DNA from: Oscillochloris sp. ZM17-4
GTDB taxonomy: Bacteria; Chloroflexota; Chloroflexia; Chloroflexales; Chloroflexaceae
Assembly (NCBI RefSeq): GCF_019599295.1
Contig: NZ_JAIEWN010000001.1
Coordinates: forward strand, 417,535-461,585
DNA length: 44,051 bases
Direction of reading: 5' to 3'
The notes below the pieces were generated by a model. The model did not search any database. It saw nothing but the letters and a program-made list of their open reading frames with translations, and was not told the DNA's origin. Numbering within the stretch: position 1 is the stretch's first letter; every line of letters begins with the position of its first letter. Of the stretch, positions 1-8,103 are shown in pieces. The position numbers and the translations under genes were made by a program.

Positions 1-16
1 AGTATTGCCGCTTTTG

Positions 17-658
17 CTACTGTAGCGAGATCAGACCCTGGCGGGCGGCGATGCTGACGGCCTCGGTGCGGTTGGCGGCGCCGAGCTTGCCGAGGATGTT
101 CTGGACGTGGACCTTGACGGTGCGCGGGGCGATGCCGAGGGCGGCGGCGATCGCGTCGTTGCTCTGGCCGCGGCCGAGCAGGGCGAGCACCTCAAGCTCG
201 CGGGCGGTGAGCGGCTCCGGGCCGCCGCCGCCCACGCCGGCCACCAGGCGCGCGGCCACCTCGGGCGAGAGCTGGGTCTGCCCGCGGCGCACGGCCTGGA
301 TGGCGGCCACCAGCTCGTCCGCCGAGGCATCCTTGAGCAGGTAGCCCTGGGCACCGGCGCGCAGGGCGGTGAAGATGAACTCGTCGGTGGCGTAGGTGGT
401 GAGCACCAGGATGCGCGCGGCCGGGTCGAGGGTGCGGATGCGCCGGGTGGCCTCGGCGCCGTCCACGCCGGGCATCTGCAGGTCCATGAGCACCACGTCG
501 GGGCGCAGGCGCGCGTACAGCTCCAGGGCGGCCGCGCCGCCGGCGGCCTCGCCGACGATGGCGATGCCCGGCTCGTCCTCAAACAGGGCCACCAGGCCCT
601 CGCGCACGATGCGCTGGTCCTCGACGATCAGGATGCGGGTTGGCGCGCTGTCGCTCAT
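17..658 (-). CDS. NarL/FixJ (LuxR-type) response regulator
   Basis: A 213-residue DNA-binding response regulator. The receiver domain fills residues 1-125 with the acidic pair E13/D14, phospho-acceptor D59 in the motif LMDLQMP, T87/T88 and K109. A LuxR-type helix-turn-helix runs from about residue 149 (LTARELEVLALL) to the end, with the recognition-helix signature PRTVKVHVQNILGKL. This architecture is that of NarL/LiaR/DesR regulators, which dimerise and bind promoters on phosphorylation. It lies directly downstream of a HisKA_3-type sensor kinase on the same strand (728-2014), so the two form a cognate pair. A 23-bp perfect palindrome separates them, which is unusual inside a two-component operon. 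The targets cannot be told from the sequence. Confidence 0.93.
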   Translation of the reverse strand: MSDSAPTRILIVEDQRIVREGLVALFEDEPGIAIVGEAAGGAAALELYARLRPDVVLMDLQMPGVDGAEATRRIRTLDPAARILVLTTYATDEFIFTALRAGAQGYLLKDASADELVAAIQAVRRGQTQLSPEVAARLVAGVGGGGPEPLTARELEVLALLGRGQSNDAIAAALGIAPRTVKVHVQNILGKLGAANRTEAVSIAARQGLISLQ

Positions 659-679
659 TGGCGCTCCTAAAAACGCTAT

Positions 680-728
680 GTACGATGGTCCGTATGGACA
701 GCTTTGCTGTCCATACGGACCATCGTAC
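680..728. repeat. 23-bp perfect palindrome, loop TTT
   Basis: The arms 680-702 and 706-728 are perfect reverse complements with loop TTT (703-705) closed by AGC/GCT. The right edge overlaps the last base of the kinase stop codon (728-730, read on the minus strand). No T-tract follows on the minus strand, so it is not a classical terminator. It belongs to the class of fold-back elements found throughout the window, but its arm sequence is not shared with the GTAGGGCCGAAGCAT family. Confidence 0.9.
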
Positions 729-2014
729 TAAACTTCTCGGGGCGCAGCCCCGGGGATGTGTAACGCCACGCGGGCGCCCGCGCCGGGCGCGCTGTCCACC
801 TCCAGGGCGCCGCCGGCCAGCCTGGCCCGCTCGCGCAGGCTGACCAGGCCGAATCCGCCGCCGCCCGCCGGCGGCGCGGCCGGGTCGAATCCGCGCCCGT
901 CGTCGCTGACCCAGACCTGGACTCCGCCGCCCTCGGAGCAGGAACCGACCTCGACGCTGGCGGCCCCGGCGTGCTTCTCGATATTTTGCAGCGCCTCCTG
1001 GACGATCCGCAGGGCCTGGATGGCCCGCTCGCCGGGAAGGTCGAGGGGCGGCCCGCTGTGACGGTAGCTGGCGGCCAGGCCGGTGCGCTCGGCGAAGCGG
1101 CGGGCCTGTTCAGCCAGGGCCGCCCCGAGGTCATCGCCGGGGATCTCGGGCGCGGCCAGCGCCCACACGCTGCGCCGCACGTCGGCGAGGGTCTCGCGGG
1201 CGAGGACGTGGGCGCGGCCGAGGCGGGCGCGCATGCGCTCGGGGTCGCGGTCGGCGGCGCGCTGGGCCGCCTCGATCTGCATGGTCACGGCGGTGAGACC
1301 CTGGGCGATCGTGTCGTGCAGCTCGCGGGCGATGCGGTTGCGCTCGGCGAGCGTGGCGGCGGCGGCGTTCTTGGCGGCCAGCCGCGCGTTCTCGGCGGCC
1401 AGGGCGGCCAGCGCGTCGCGCTCGTGGGCCAGGGCGGACGCCAGGGCGGTGGCCTCGCGCCGCGCGGCGGCGTGCTCGAAGGCGATTCGCACCGCCGCGT
1501 ACATGAAGAGCATCACCACTCCGTAGACCGCCGGGGAGACCAGCATGGCGCCGGGGTCCGGGCCGACGCCGACCCGCAGGCCGAGGGCCATCAGGCCGAG
1601 GTAGAGCGCGCCCACGGCGGCGGCGCGCAGGGGCGGGAGTGAGATCACAGCGATCACGAAGGGCACGGTGAAGGCGAGCGGCTGGATGTAGCGGTCGCCG
1701 CTGAGCGCCAGAAGCGCGCAGACGAGCAGGCCGGCGGCCAGCAGGTAGCCGCCGATGTAGCGGTAGGCGGCGCTCGCCGCGCCGCCCCAGGTGAGGTAGG
1801 CGATGACCATGCCGACGTAGATGATCCCGACGCCGCTGTAGGCCGCCGTCCGTGCGAAGCCCCAGCCGCCGGCGACGCCCTGGGCCAGGGGGAGGGCGGT
1901 GGCGAGCAGGGCGGCGATGATCCCCGAGAGGTTCAGGGGCACGCTGAACCCGCCTGGCCCGATCGCGTAGTCGATCAGGTCAATCTGGACCTCGGTATCA
2001 TTTGGCTCGCTCAT
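728..2014 (-). CDS. HisKA_3-type sensor histidine kinase
   Basis: A 428-residue membrane sensor kinase. Residues about 28-175 hold five or six hydrophobic segments with almost no extracellular loop. A coiled linker (about 180-220, rich in Ala, Glu and Arg) follows. The dimerisation/phospho-acceptor box RNRIARELHDTIAQGL places the phosphorylated His at 233. The HATPase_c domain shows an N-box (EALQNIEKHA), a G1 box (SDDGRGFD) and a Gly-rich lid (GGGGFGLVSLRER). This is the DesK/LiaS-like family that pairs with LuxR-type regulators such as the one downstream. The signal is not apparent; the membrane-embedded sensor suggests detection of an envelope or membrane state (inference). The stop codon abuts the palindrome at 680-728. 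Confidence 0.92.
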   Translation of the reverse strand: MSEPNDTEVQIDLIDYAIGPGGFSVPLNLSGIIAALLATALPLAQGVAGGWGFARTAAYSGVGIIYVGMVIAYLTWGGAASAAYRYIGGYLLAAGLLVCALLALSGDRYIQPLAFTVPFVIAVISLPPLRAAAVGALYLGLMALGLRVGVGPDPGAMLVSPAVYGVVMLFMYAAVRIAFEHAAARREATALASALAHERDALAALAAENARLAAKNAAAATLAERNRIARELHDTIAQGLTAVTMQIEAAQRAADRDPERMRARLGRAHVLARETLADVRRSVWALAAPEIPGDDLGAALAEQARRFAERTGLAASYRHSGPPLDLPGERAIQALRIVQEALQNIEKHAGAASVEVGSCSEGGGVQVWVSDDGRGFDPAAPPAGGGGFGLVSLRERARLAGGALEVDSAPGAGARVALHIPGAAPREV

Positions 2015-2050
2015 CGGCTCCCCAGGTATGTGTGCGGGTATTGTACACGG

Positions 2051-2111
2051 CGTAGGGCCGAAGCATTCGCCTGGCTCGCTTTGCGAGCCAGGCGAATGCT
2101 TCGGCCCTACG
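2051..2111. repeat. GTAGGGCCGAAGCAT-family palindrome (fold-back type)
   Basis: The arms 2051-2079 and 2083-2111 (29 bp) are perfectly complementary with loop TTT. The outer ends read CGTAGGGCCGAAGCATTCGC, shared with elements at 30979, 32561, 37738, 38613 and 40475. The inner core (CTGGCTCGC) is private to this copy, yet still perfectly paired. It lies between the membrane protein gene and the kinase gene, 37 bp upstream of the kinase start. Confidence 0.93.
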
Positions 2112-2191
2112 GGTGCGGGCGGGCGACGGGTGCGGGCGGGCGACGGGTGCGGGCGGGCGACGGGTGCGGGCGGGCGACGGGTGCGGGCGGG
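2111..2191. repeat. 17-bp tandem repeat, 4.8 copies
   Basis: The unit GGGTGCGGGCGGGCGAC occurs four times without change (2111-2127, 2128-2144, 2145-2161, 2162-2178), followed by 13 bp of a fifth copy. The array starts at the last base of the neighbouring palindrome and stops just before the end of the membrane protein gene at 2202. Identical copies point to recent expansion. Confidence 0.95.
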
Positions 2192-2201
2192 TGCCGCCGG
2201 G

Positions 2202-3179
2202 CTACGCCCGCCGCCCTCCCGCCATCGCCGCAGCGGCGCCCGCCGCCACCGCCACGACGAGGGCCGCGCCGACGCCGAGGGTGAGGGCGTCGGGGGCGAG
2301 CAGCGGCTGGGCGCGCAGGGCCTGCCAGGCCAGCAGCAGCACCAGCCCCAGGTAGCCCGCGCCGGCCACGCCCACCAGGGCGGTCTGTCGGCCCACCCCC
2401 AGGCGACGGCGGCGGCCGACCAGCCAGCCGATGAAGGGCAGCACCTGCATGGCGTGCAGGCCCACGAAGTGGCTCACGCGGATGTCGCCGCCCTGGGTGC
2501 TCCAGCCGACGATCGGCAGCCCGGGGGCGTCGTCGGGCGCGCCGACCGCGTGGGCGCCGGAGACCGTCATCGCGCCGCCGGCGGCCACGCTGGCCTGCTG
2601 CGCGGCGGTGGTCGTGGTCATCAGGAAGCCCAGCCCCGCGCCGACCAGGGTGATCACAATGCCAGAGCGCAGGGCCAGGGCCATGGGCCGGTCGGCCATG
2701 CGCTGGGCCACCAGGGCGACGGCGAGCAGCAGCCCCATGACCCAGAGCAGCATGATGAAGATGCCCATGGTGCTGAAGAGGGCCGCGTTGAGCGGCGTGG
2801 ACACGTTGAAGTGGCTGGTGGTGCCGCGGACAACCTGGAGCACGATCACGACCATCTCGACCATGAAGGCGACGGCAGTGAGGCTTGCGGCCACCCCGGC
2901 CATGCGGCGCAGGCGCGGCCCGCGCACAAAGCCGAGCATCCAGATGAAGGTGAAGGAGTAGATCGCGATCGAGATGGCGAACTTGGCCGGCTTCATCCAG
3001 GCCGGCGCCCCGGTGATCAGCCGTGGGTCGATCGCCAGGCCGATCAGGGCGATCAGCAGGGTCGGCACCATGGCCAGCCCGACGAGGGTGAGCGGCCAGT
3101 TTGCGGCCCAGGCGCGGGCGAGCGCGCCGCGCAGGTCGAGGCCGGTGGATAGGCGGGGGGCGGTGGATATCGAGCTCAT
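2202..3179 (-). CDS. multi-pass membrane protein, unknown function
   Basis: A 325-residue protein with about eight predicted transmembrane segments (roughly 33-55, 70-90, 97-118, 130-157, 168-186, 236-255, 265-286, 294-318). I do not recognise a named family. Conserved-looking features are the PAWMKPAKFAIS stretch at the start of TM2 and SHFVGLHAMQVLPFIGW at TM6, which carries two His in the membrane plane. The start has a strong AGGAGAACCCCC leader immediately before the ATG. It is followed on the same strand by the tandem repeat, the 2051 palindrome and the two-component operon, so cotranscription with that operon is possible but uncertain. Confidence 0.8.
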   Translation of the reverse strand: MSSISTAPRLSTGLDLRGALARAWAANWPLTLVGLAMVPTLLIALIGLAIDPRLITGAPAWMKPAKFAISIAIYSFTFIWMLGFVRGPRLRRMAGVAASLTAVAFMVEMVVIVLQVVRGTTSHFNVSTPLNAALFSTMGIFIMLLWVMGLLLAVALVAQRMADRPMALALRSGIVITLVGAGLGFLMTTTTAAQQASVAAGGAMTVSGAHAVGAPDDAPGLPIVGWSTQGGDIRVSHFVGLHAMQVLPFIGWLVGRRRRLGVGRQTALVGVAGAGYLGLVLLLAWQALRAQPLLAPDALTLGVGAALVVAVAAGAAAAMAGGRRA

Positions 3180-3195
3180 GGGGGTTCTCCTGGAT

Positions 3196-3215
3196 GGGCG
3201 CAGCGCGCTGCGCCC
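3196..3215. repeat. 20-bp palindrome upstream of the membrane protein gene
   Basis: GGGCGCAGC GC GCTGCGCCC is a perfect 9-bp dyad with a 2-nt centre, about 17 bp upstream of the ATG at 3179 and just 5' of its ribosome-binding site. It could be an operator or a hairpin between the small upstream gene (ends 3232) and this one. Confidence 0.5.
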
Positions 3216-3231
3216 GGACTTTCGCTATCGC

Positions 3232-3489
3232 TCAGCCCCTCCCGCGCGCGCGGTCGAGCAGCAGCAGGGCCACGCCGACGCCGATCAGCAGCAGGGGCAG
3301 CGGGCTGACGCTCAGCGCCAGCGGCGTCATCAGCGCGGCCAGCAGCGGCGCGGCCGCCGCGCCCACGCCCTTCGCCAGCCAGATCGCGGGCCAGATCAGC
3401 CAGAGCGACCAGAGTGGAAAGCCGCCCGCGCCGCGCCGCCCGCCCTCAGCGGTCATCACCCCGCCGCGCTGCCTCTCTTGTGTACACAT
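3232..3489 (-). CDS. small membrane protein
   Basis: An 85-residue protein with two hydrophobic segments: LWSLWLIWPAIWLA, then a longer one around PLLAALMTPLALSVSPLPLLLIG, ending in a basic tail. The start at 3489 is chosen because GGAGGG lies seven bases upstream; the longer reading frame back to 3555 has no such site. No family recognised. It sits 52 bp upstream of the eight-TM protein on the same strand and may be its partner. Confidence 0.6.
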   Translation of the reverse strand: MCTQERQRGGVMTAEGGRRGAGGFPLWSLWLIWPAIWLAKGVGAAAAPLLAALMTPLALSVSPLPLLLIGVGVALLLLDRARGRG

Positions 3490-3621
3490 TGCAATCCCTC
3501 CGTTTGTGCTTATATGTGATGGCCCCAGCATAGCGCGCCGCCCGCCCCGGCACATCGTCAGGGCGGGCGGCCTGTGAGGGCGGAAGGTACGAGGCTGGGA
3601 CTATGTCGAAAGGACTAGCGG

Positions 3622-3650
3622 TGTAGCACCGATCCGCGATAGGTGCTACA
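3622..3650. promoter_or_regulatory. 9-bp inverted repeat before the VWA gene
   Basis: TGTAGCACC (3622-3630) and GGTGCTACA (3642-3650) are perfect reverse complements separated by 11 nt, ending 8 bp before the ATG of the VWA gene. The spacing (centre to centre about 20 bp, two helical turns) suits a dimeric repressor site; a leader hairpin that hides the start is the alternative. Confidence 0.45.
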
Positions 3651-3658
3651 GTACGTGC

Positions 3659-5476
3659 ATGACGCTCTCGTTCATCTTCCCCCCCGCGCTCTGGGCGCTG
3701 CTGCTGCTTCCGCTGCTCTGGCTGCTGGCGTGGCTCACCCGCAGCGTGAACACTGCGCGGATCGGACGGGCGCGCGCCATCGCGCTGCTGACACTGCGCA
3801 GCCTGATGCTCGCCGCTCTCGTGCTCGCCCTGTCCGGCGCCCAGGTGGTGCGGGCCGTGAGCGACACCGCCGTGGTCTTCCTGATCGACGGCAGCGACTC
3901 GGTCGCCCCGGCCCTGCGCGAGCGCGCCCTGGCCTACGCCAACGAGGCGATCGCCGCCGCCGGCCCGCGCGACCAGTCCGCCGTGGTGGTCTTCGGCGGC
4001 TCGTCGGCCGTCGAGCGGGCGCCCGCGCCCGCCGCGCCCCTGCGCCGCCTCAGCTCGGCGGTCGTCGGCAGCCGCACCAATATCGCCGACGCCATCCAGC
4101 TCGGCCTGGCCCTGCTTCCCGCCGACGCGCAGAAGCGCCTGGTGCTGCTCTCGGACGGCGGCGAGAACGCGGGGCGCGCCGCCGACGCCGCCCGCCTCGC
4201 CGCCCTGCGCGGCATCCCGATCGAGGTGGTGCCGCTCTCCGGCCTCAGCGGCGACGATGTGCTGATATCGGCCCTGGCCGCCCCCGCCAGCGCCCGCGAG
4301 GGCCAGAACCTGACGGTGCGCGTCCGCGCCCAGAGCAGCGTCGCCGGCCCGGCCCGCATCGAGGTCTTCGCCGACGGACAGCTGATCGCCGCCCAGGACG
4401 TGAGCCTGCCCGTCGGGCTGAGCGAGTTCAGCCTGAGCGTGCCGGCCGGACAGGCCGGGTTTCGCCGCATCGAGGCCCGCATCGATGCCCCCGCCGACAC
4501 GCAGCCGCTCAATAACCGGGCCGCCGCCTTCACCCAGGTGACCGGCCCGCCGCGCATCCTGCTCGTCGCCTCGGCCGCCGACCGCGCCGCGCCCCTCCAG
4601 GGCGCCCTCGCCGCCGCCGGCATGCGCGTCGATCTTGTCCTGCCCGCCCAGATCCCCGCCGACCAGATCCGCCTGCGCGACTACGCTGCCGTCATCCTGG
4701 TGGATGTCCCGGCCTCGGCGGTGCCCAGCGTCGCCCAGGACGCCCTCGTCTCGTATGTGCGCAACCAGGGCGGCGGCCTGGCCATGATCGGCGGCTCCGA
4801 GGCCTTCGGCGCCGGCGGCTGGCGGCGCACGGCGCTCGCCGAGGCGCTGCCCATCGAGCTCGATCCGCCGGCGAAGCAGGATCGGCCCGGCCTCGGCCTG
4901 GCCCTGGTGATCGATCGCAGCGGCAGCATGGGCGAGCCGGTCGATGGCGCGCGCACCAAGCTCGACCTCGCCAAGGAGGCGGTCTACCAGGCCACCCTTG
5001 GCCTCGCCCGCAGCGACCAGATCGGGGTCTTCGTCTTCGACGATACCGCGCAGACGGCGCTGCCCATGCAGCCCCTGCCCGACCTGCTCGCCATCGAGGA
5101 CGCCCTGGCCGGGGTCAGCGAGGGCGGCGGCACCGACATCCGCGCGGGGATCGATCTCGCGACCGGCGCGATCAGCCAGACCGACGCCCGGATCAAGCAT
5201 GTGATCCTGCTGACCGACGGGCAGGCCAGCGATAACTACGCCGACCTGATCGACCAGATGCGCGCCGACGGCGTGACGATCACGATCGTCGCGATCGGCT
5301 CCGACGCCAACCCAAACCTGGCGGCGATCGCGAGCCGGGGCGGCGGCGCCTTCTACAACGTCGGCAGCGCCGCGGACGTGCCGCAGATCGCTTCAGCCGC
5401 CCGCCCCGGGATACGCTGCACGACGTTACGCCACACCCGACCAAAGGCCGCCCGCGCCCGCGCCGCCGCGTGCTAA
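3659..5476 (+). CDS. double-VWA membrane protein, C-terminally truncated
   Basis: A 605-residue protein of the BatA/VWA type. Two N-terminal membrane segments (about 5-25 and 38-60) precede a first von Willebrand A domain with the MIDAS motif DGSDS near residue 76. A central glutamine-amidotransferase-like region follows (PPRILLVASA ... GGGLAMIGGSEAFGAGGW, about 295-390), then a second VWA domain starting LALVIDRSGSMGE near 418. From family knowledge, related proteins run to roughly 850-950 residues, with a further domain after the second VWA. Here the homologous sequence stops at about AFYNVGSAADVPQI, and the last 28 residues are low-complexity Arg/Ala-rich. The next gene begins 46 bp later, so the 3' part of the gene appears to have been deleted. 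The truncated product may be inactive. Confidence 0.85.
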   Translation: MTLSFIFPPALWALLLLPLLWLLAWLTRSVNTARIGRARAIALLTLRSLMLAALVLALSGAQVVRAVSDTAVVFLIDGSDSVAPALRERALAYANEAIAAAGPRDQSAVVVFGGSSAVERAPAPAAPLRRLSSAVVGSRTNIADAIQLGLALLPADAQKRLVLLSDGGENAGRAADAARLAALRGIPIEVVPLSGLSGDDVLISALAAPASAREGQNLTVRVRAQSSVAGPARIEVFADGQLIAAQDVSLPVGLSEFSLSVPAGQAGFRRIEARIDAPADTQPLNNRAAAFTQVTGPPRILLVASAADRAAPLQGALAAAGMRVDLVLPAQIPADQIRLRDYAAVILVDVPASAVPSVAQDALVSYVRNQGGGLAMIGGSEAFGAGGWRRTALAEALPIELDPPAKQDRPGLGLALVIDRSGSMGEPVDGARTKLDLAKEAVYQATLGLARSDQIGVFVFDDTAQTALPMQPLPDLLAIEDALAGVSEGGGTDIRAGIDLATGAISQTDARIKHVILLTDGQASDNYADLIDQMRADGVTITIVAIGSDANPNLAAIASRGGGAFYNVGSAADVPQIASAARPGIRCTTLRHTRPKAARARAAAC

Positions 5477-5522
5477 AATAGCCCCATCTTCCCGCCCGTC
5501 TTCCACCACACCAGGAGGCTCC

Positions 5523-6938
5523 ATGGCCGACAGCGCCGTCAGCAGCGCCGCGCCCGCCGCACCCGCCGGTCGTCTCTCCTTCGCCAGCAAGCTCGCCTTT
5601 GGCGCCGGCGACCTCTCGCCCGGCATGGCCGCGATCATCGTCGGCTTCTTCCAGGCCCTCTTCCTCACCACCGTGGCCGGCATGAGCCCGAGCGCCGTGG
5701 GGGCCATCCTGCTGCTCGGCCGGGTCTGGGACGCGATCACCGACCCCTGGATGGGCCTGATCAGCGACCGCACCCGCTCGCGGCTGGGCCGCCGCCGGAT
5801 CTGGATGCTCGTCGGCGCGGCGCCCTTCGGCCTGCTCTACTTCCTGCTCTGGTTCTCGCCGCCCTTCGGCGACGTGGGCAAGTTCCTCTACTACCTGGTG
5901 GTCATCCTCTTCTTCAACACGGCCTACACCGTGGTGAACGTGCCCTACACCTCGCTCACCGCCGAGCTGACCAGCGACTACGATGAGCGCACCAGCCTGA
6001 ACTCCTTCCGCTTCGCCTTCAGCATCGGCGGCAGCCTGGTGGCCGGGATCATCCACGGCCTCCTGATCACCCGCTTCTGCGCCGACGCCAACGCCTGCCT
6101 GCCCGCCGAGTCGCGCGCGGGCTACATGCTCTCGGCCGCGATCTTCGGCGTGGTCATGGTGCTGCCCTTCCTCTGGTGCGTCGCCGGCACCCGCGAGCGC
6201 TACGCCCCGCCGGCGGCACCGTCCGCCTCGGCCTCGATCATCGGCCAGCTGAAGGTGGCCGTCGGCAACCGGCCCTTCCTCTTCGTGATCGGGATCTACC
6301 TCTGCTCCTGGATGGCCCTCCAGATCACGCAGAACGTGATCGGCTTCTACCTGACCTTCTACCTCAAGCGGGCCGACCTCTTCCCGCTGGTGCTGCTGGC
6401 CGTCCAGGGCTCGGCGATGGTCTTCCTCTTTGTCTGGAGCGCGGCGAGCCGCAAGATCGGCAAGCAGAACACCTACTACGCCGGGATGATCTTCTGGATC
6501 CTGGTGCAGTCCGGCCTGTTCTTCCTGCCCTCCGACCAGGCCATGACGGCGGTGTTCCTGGCGGCCCTGGCCGGCGTCGGCATCGCCACGGCCTACCTGG
6601 TGCCCTGGAGCATGCTGCCCGACGTGATCGACCTCGACGAGCTGAACACCGGCGAGCGCCGCGAGGGCGTCTTCTACGGGGTGATGACCTTCACCCAGAA
6701 GACCTGCGTGGGCCTGGGGATCGCCCTGACCCTGCAGTCCCTCCAGTGGTACGGGTTCGACGGCAGCCTGCTGCCTGGCCAGCAGCCCGAGAGCGCCCTC
6801 ACCGCCCTGCGCTGGATGGTCGGCCCGCTGCCCACGGTCATCCTGCTGATCGGGATCGTGCTGGTCTACCGCTACCCGCTCACCAAGCAGCGCCACGCCG
6901 AGATCCTGGCCGAGCTGGCCCGGCGCAAGGCCGCCTGA
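5523..6938 (+). CDS. GPH-family sugar:cation symporter (MFS)
   Basis: A 471-residue twelve-TM transporter. The N-terminal half carries hallmarks of the glycoside-pentoside-hexuronide (MelB-like) family: WDAITDPWMGLISDRTRSRLGRRRIWMLVGA between TM2 and TM3, and PYTSLTAELTSDYDERTSLN after TM4. The second half has the loop DVIDLDELNTGERREGVFYG. These motifs line the cation and sugar sites in the family. A strong AGGAGG site precedes the ATG. The substrate cannot be read from sequence; the mutarotase and the xylonate-type dehydratase elsewhere in the window make a plant-derived glycoside or pentoside plausible (inference). The gene is convergent with endonuclease III. Confidence 0.9.
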   Translation: MADSAVSSAAPAAPAGRLSFASKLAFGAGDLSPGMAAIIVGFFQALFLTTVAGMSPSAVGAILLLGRVWDAITDPWMGLISDRTRSRLGRRRIWMLVGAAPFGLLYFLLWFSPPFGDVGKFLYYLVVILFFNTAYTVVNVPYTSLTAELTSDYDERTSLNSFRFAFSIGGSLVAGIIHGLLITRFCADANACLPAESRAGYMLSAAIFGVVMVLPFLWCVAGTRERYAPPAAPSASASIIGQLKVAVGNRPFLFVIGIYLCSWMALQITQNVIGFYLTFYLKRADLFPLVLLAVQGSAMVFLFVWSAASRKIGKQNTYYAGMIFWILVQSGLFFLPSDQAMTAVFLAALAGVGIATAYLVPWSMLPDVIDLDELNTGERREGVFYGVMTFTQKTCVGLGIALTLQSLQWYGFDGSLLPGQQPESALTALRWMVGPLPTVILLIGIVLVYRYPLTKQRHAEILAELARRKAA

Positions 6939-6942
6939 CCCA

Positions 6943-6981
6943 GAGGGTCGCAGGGAGAGTTGCACTCTCCCTGCGACCCTC
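6943..6981. repeat. 18-bp palindrome between convergent genes, loop TGC
   Basis: The arms 6943-6960 and 6964-6981 are perfectly complementary. It fills the 41-bp space between the symporter stop (6938) and the nth stop; two of the three bases of the nth stop codon (6980-6982, minus strand) lie within the arm. It could act as a bidirectional terminator, though there is no T-tract on either strand. Confidence 0.85.
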
Positions 6982-7657
6982 ACCGGCTCCGCACCACCCC
7001 GACTCGCGCGCAGTGCTCCGCCAGCGGGCAGACGCTGCAGCGCGGCGAGGTCGGGTGGCAGATGTTCTGGCCGAGGGTGACGAGCAGGTTGTTGATCGGG
7101 ATCCAGTGCTGCCTGGGCAGGTAGGCGCGCAGGGCCAGCTCGGTGGCGTCGGGGCTTTTGGCCGCCACATAGCCCCAGCGGTTGGTGATCCGGTGGACGT
7201 GGATGTCCACGCAGATGCCGGGCAGCCCGTAGCCCGCCGTCACCACCAGGTTGGCCGTCTTGCGGCCGACGCCGGGCAGCTCCAGGAGCGCGTCGAGGCC
7301 CGAGGGCACCGCGCCGCCGTAGCGGTCGATCAGGATCGCGCAGATCTGCACGATGCTGCGGGCCTTGGTGCGGTAGAAGCCCACCGGGTAGATCAGCTCG
7401 GCCAGGCGATCCTCGCCGAGGGCCAGGGTGGCCTCGGGCGTGTCGGCCACGCCGAAGAGGCGCGGCGCCACCACGGCGGTGAGGGTGTCCTTGGTGCGCA
7501 GGCTGAGGATAGTGGCCACCAGGATGCGGAAGGGAGTCTGCCGCTCGTCGCCCATCTGGTCGATCAGGGGCTGTGTGAAGGCCGGCATCGCCTGCGACAA
7601 GATCTGCATGACCTCATCGATGGGAAAGTCGGGGCGCGGCGGCGCGGGTAGTGTCAT
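6980..7657 (-). CDS. nth: endonuclease III (base-excision DNA glycosylase/AP lyase)
   Basis: A 225-residue HhH-GPD glycosylase that removes oxidised pyrimidines and cleaves the resulting abasic site. The helix-hairpin-helix reads LPGVGRKTANLV with the Schiff-base lysine K133. The catalytic Asp is D151 in VDIHVHRITNR. The [4Fe-4S] cluster ligands C200, C207, C210 and C216 follow the C-x6-C-x2-C-x5-C rule. The start at 7657 has GAGGAGG 11 bases upstream and begins just before the conserved domain; an in-frame extension to 7720 lacks family similarity. A TTGTGC-17-TATGAT promoter lies 35 bp upstream. Confidence 0.95.
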   Translation of the reverse strand: MTLPAPPRPDFPIDEVMQILSQAMPAFTQPLIDQMGDERQTPFRILVATILSLRTKDTLTAVVAPRLFGVADTPEATLALGEDRLAELIYPVGFYRTKARSIVQICAILIDRYGGAVPSGLDALLELPGVGRKTANLVVTAGYGLPGICVDIHVHRITNRWGYVAAKSPDATELALRAYLPRQHWIPINNLLVTLGQNICHPTSPRCSVCPLAEHCARVGVVRSR

Positions 7658-7691
7658 GGGCGTGTAATCCTCCTCAGCGCGACGTTGTGTT

Positions 7692-7720
7692 ATCATAGCC
7701 GCATAGCGAGTGCTGCACAA
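7692..7720 (-). promoter_or_regulatory. candidate sigma-70 type promoter of nth
   Basis: On the minus strand TTGTGC (7715-7720) and TATGAT (7692-7697) are separated by 17 bp, about 28 bp before the nth ribosome-binding region. The CinA-like gene promoter has the same -35 hexamer and spacing. Confidence 0.45.
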
Positions 7721-7737
7721 ACATGTAGGAAAAGGCG

Positions 7738-8103
7738 ATGGCCAAGATATTGCTCGTTGAAGATAACGAGATGAACCGTGACATGCTCTCGCGGCGGCTT
7801 CAGCGCAAGGGCTACGATGTCGTGATCGCGATCGATGGCGAGCAGGGCGTGGCCATGGCGCGTTCCGAGCTGCCCGACCTGATCCTGATGGACATGAGCC
7901 TGCCTATCCTCGATGGGTGGGAGGCCACCCGCGCGATCAAGGCCACCCCCGAGATCACCGCCGTGCCGGTGATCGCCCTCACCGCCCACGCCATGGCCGG
8001 CGATCAGGAGAAGTGCTTCGAGGCCGGCTGCGACGACTACGACACCAAGCCGGTCGATCTGCCGCGCCTGCTGGCGAAGATCGAGTCGCTGCTCAAGGGC
8101 TAG
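7738..8103 (+). CDS. single-domain CheY-like response regulator
   Basis: A 121-residue stand-alone receiver domain with E8/D9, phospho-acceptor D52 (LILMDMSLPILDG), T82 and K104 (DTKPVD). There is no output domain. It resembles the DivK/CheY-like regulators that often accompany hybrid kinases. A paralogue with the same residue numbering lies at 8766, so a duplication with the CinA-like gene in between is likely. Its stop codon overlaps that of the convergent CinA-like gene (8100-8103), leaving no room for a terminator. Confidence 0.92.
   Translation: MAKILLVEDNEMNRDMLSRRLQRKGYDVVIAIDGEQGVAMARSELPDLILMDMSLPILDGWEATRAIKATPEITAVPVIALTAHAMAGDQEKCFEAGCDDYDTKPVDLPRLLAKIESLLKG

Noticed and set aside
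2111-2191. CRISPR-like array
   Set aside because: The repeats are directly adjacent 17-bp units without spacers, and there are no cas genes.
3446-5200. Long minus-strand reading frame opposite the VWA gene (584 codons)
   Set aside because: It is Gly/Ala/Arg/His-rich with no domain and lies wholly antisense to a gene with clear VWA motifs; high GC gives such frames easily. The same applies to 5280-6983 and 22789-24585 on the minus strand.
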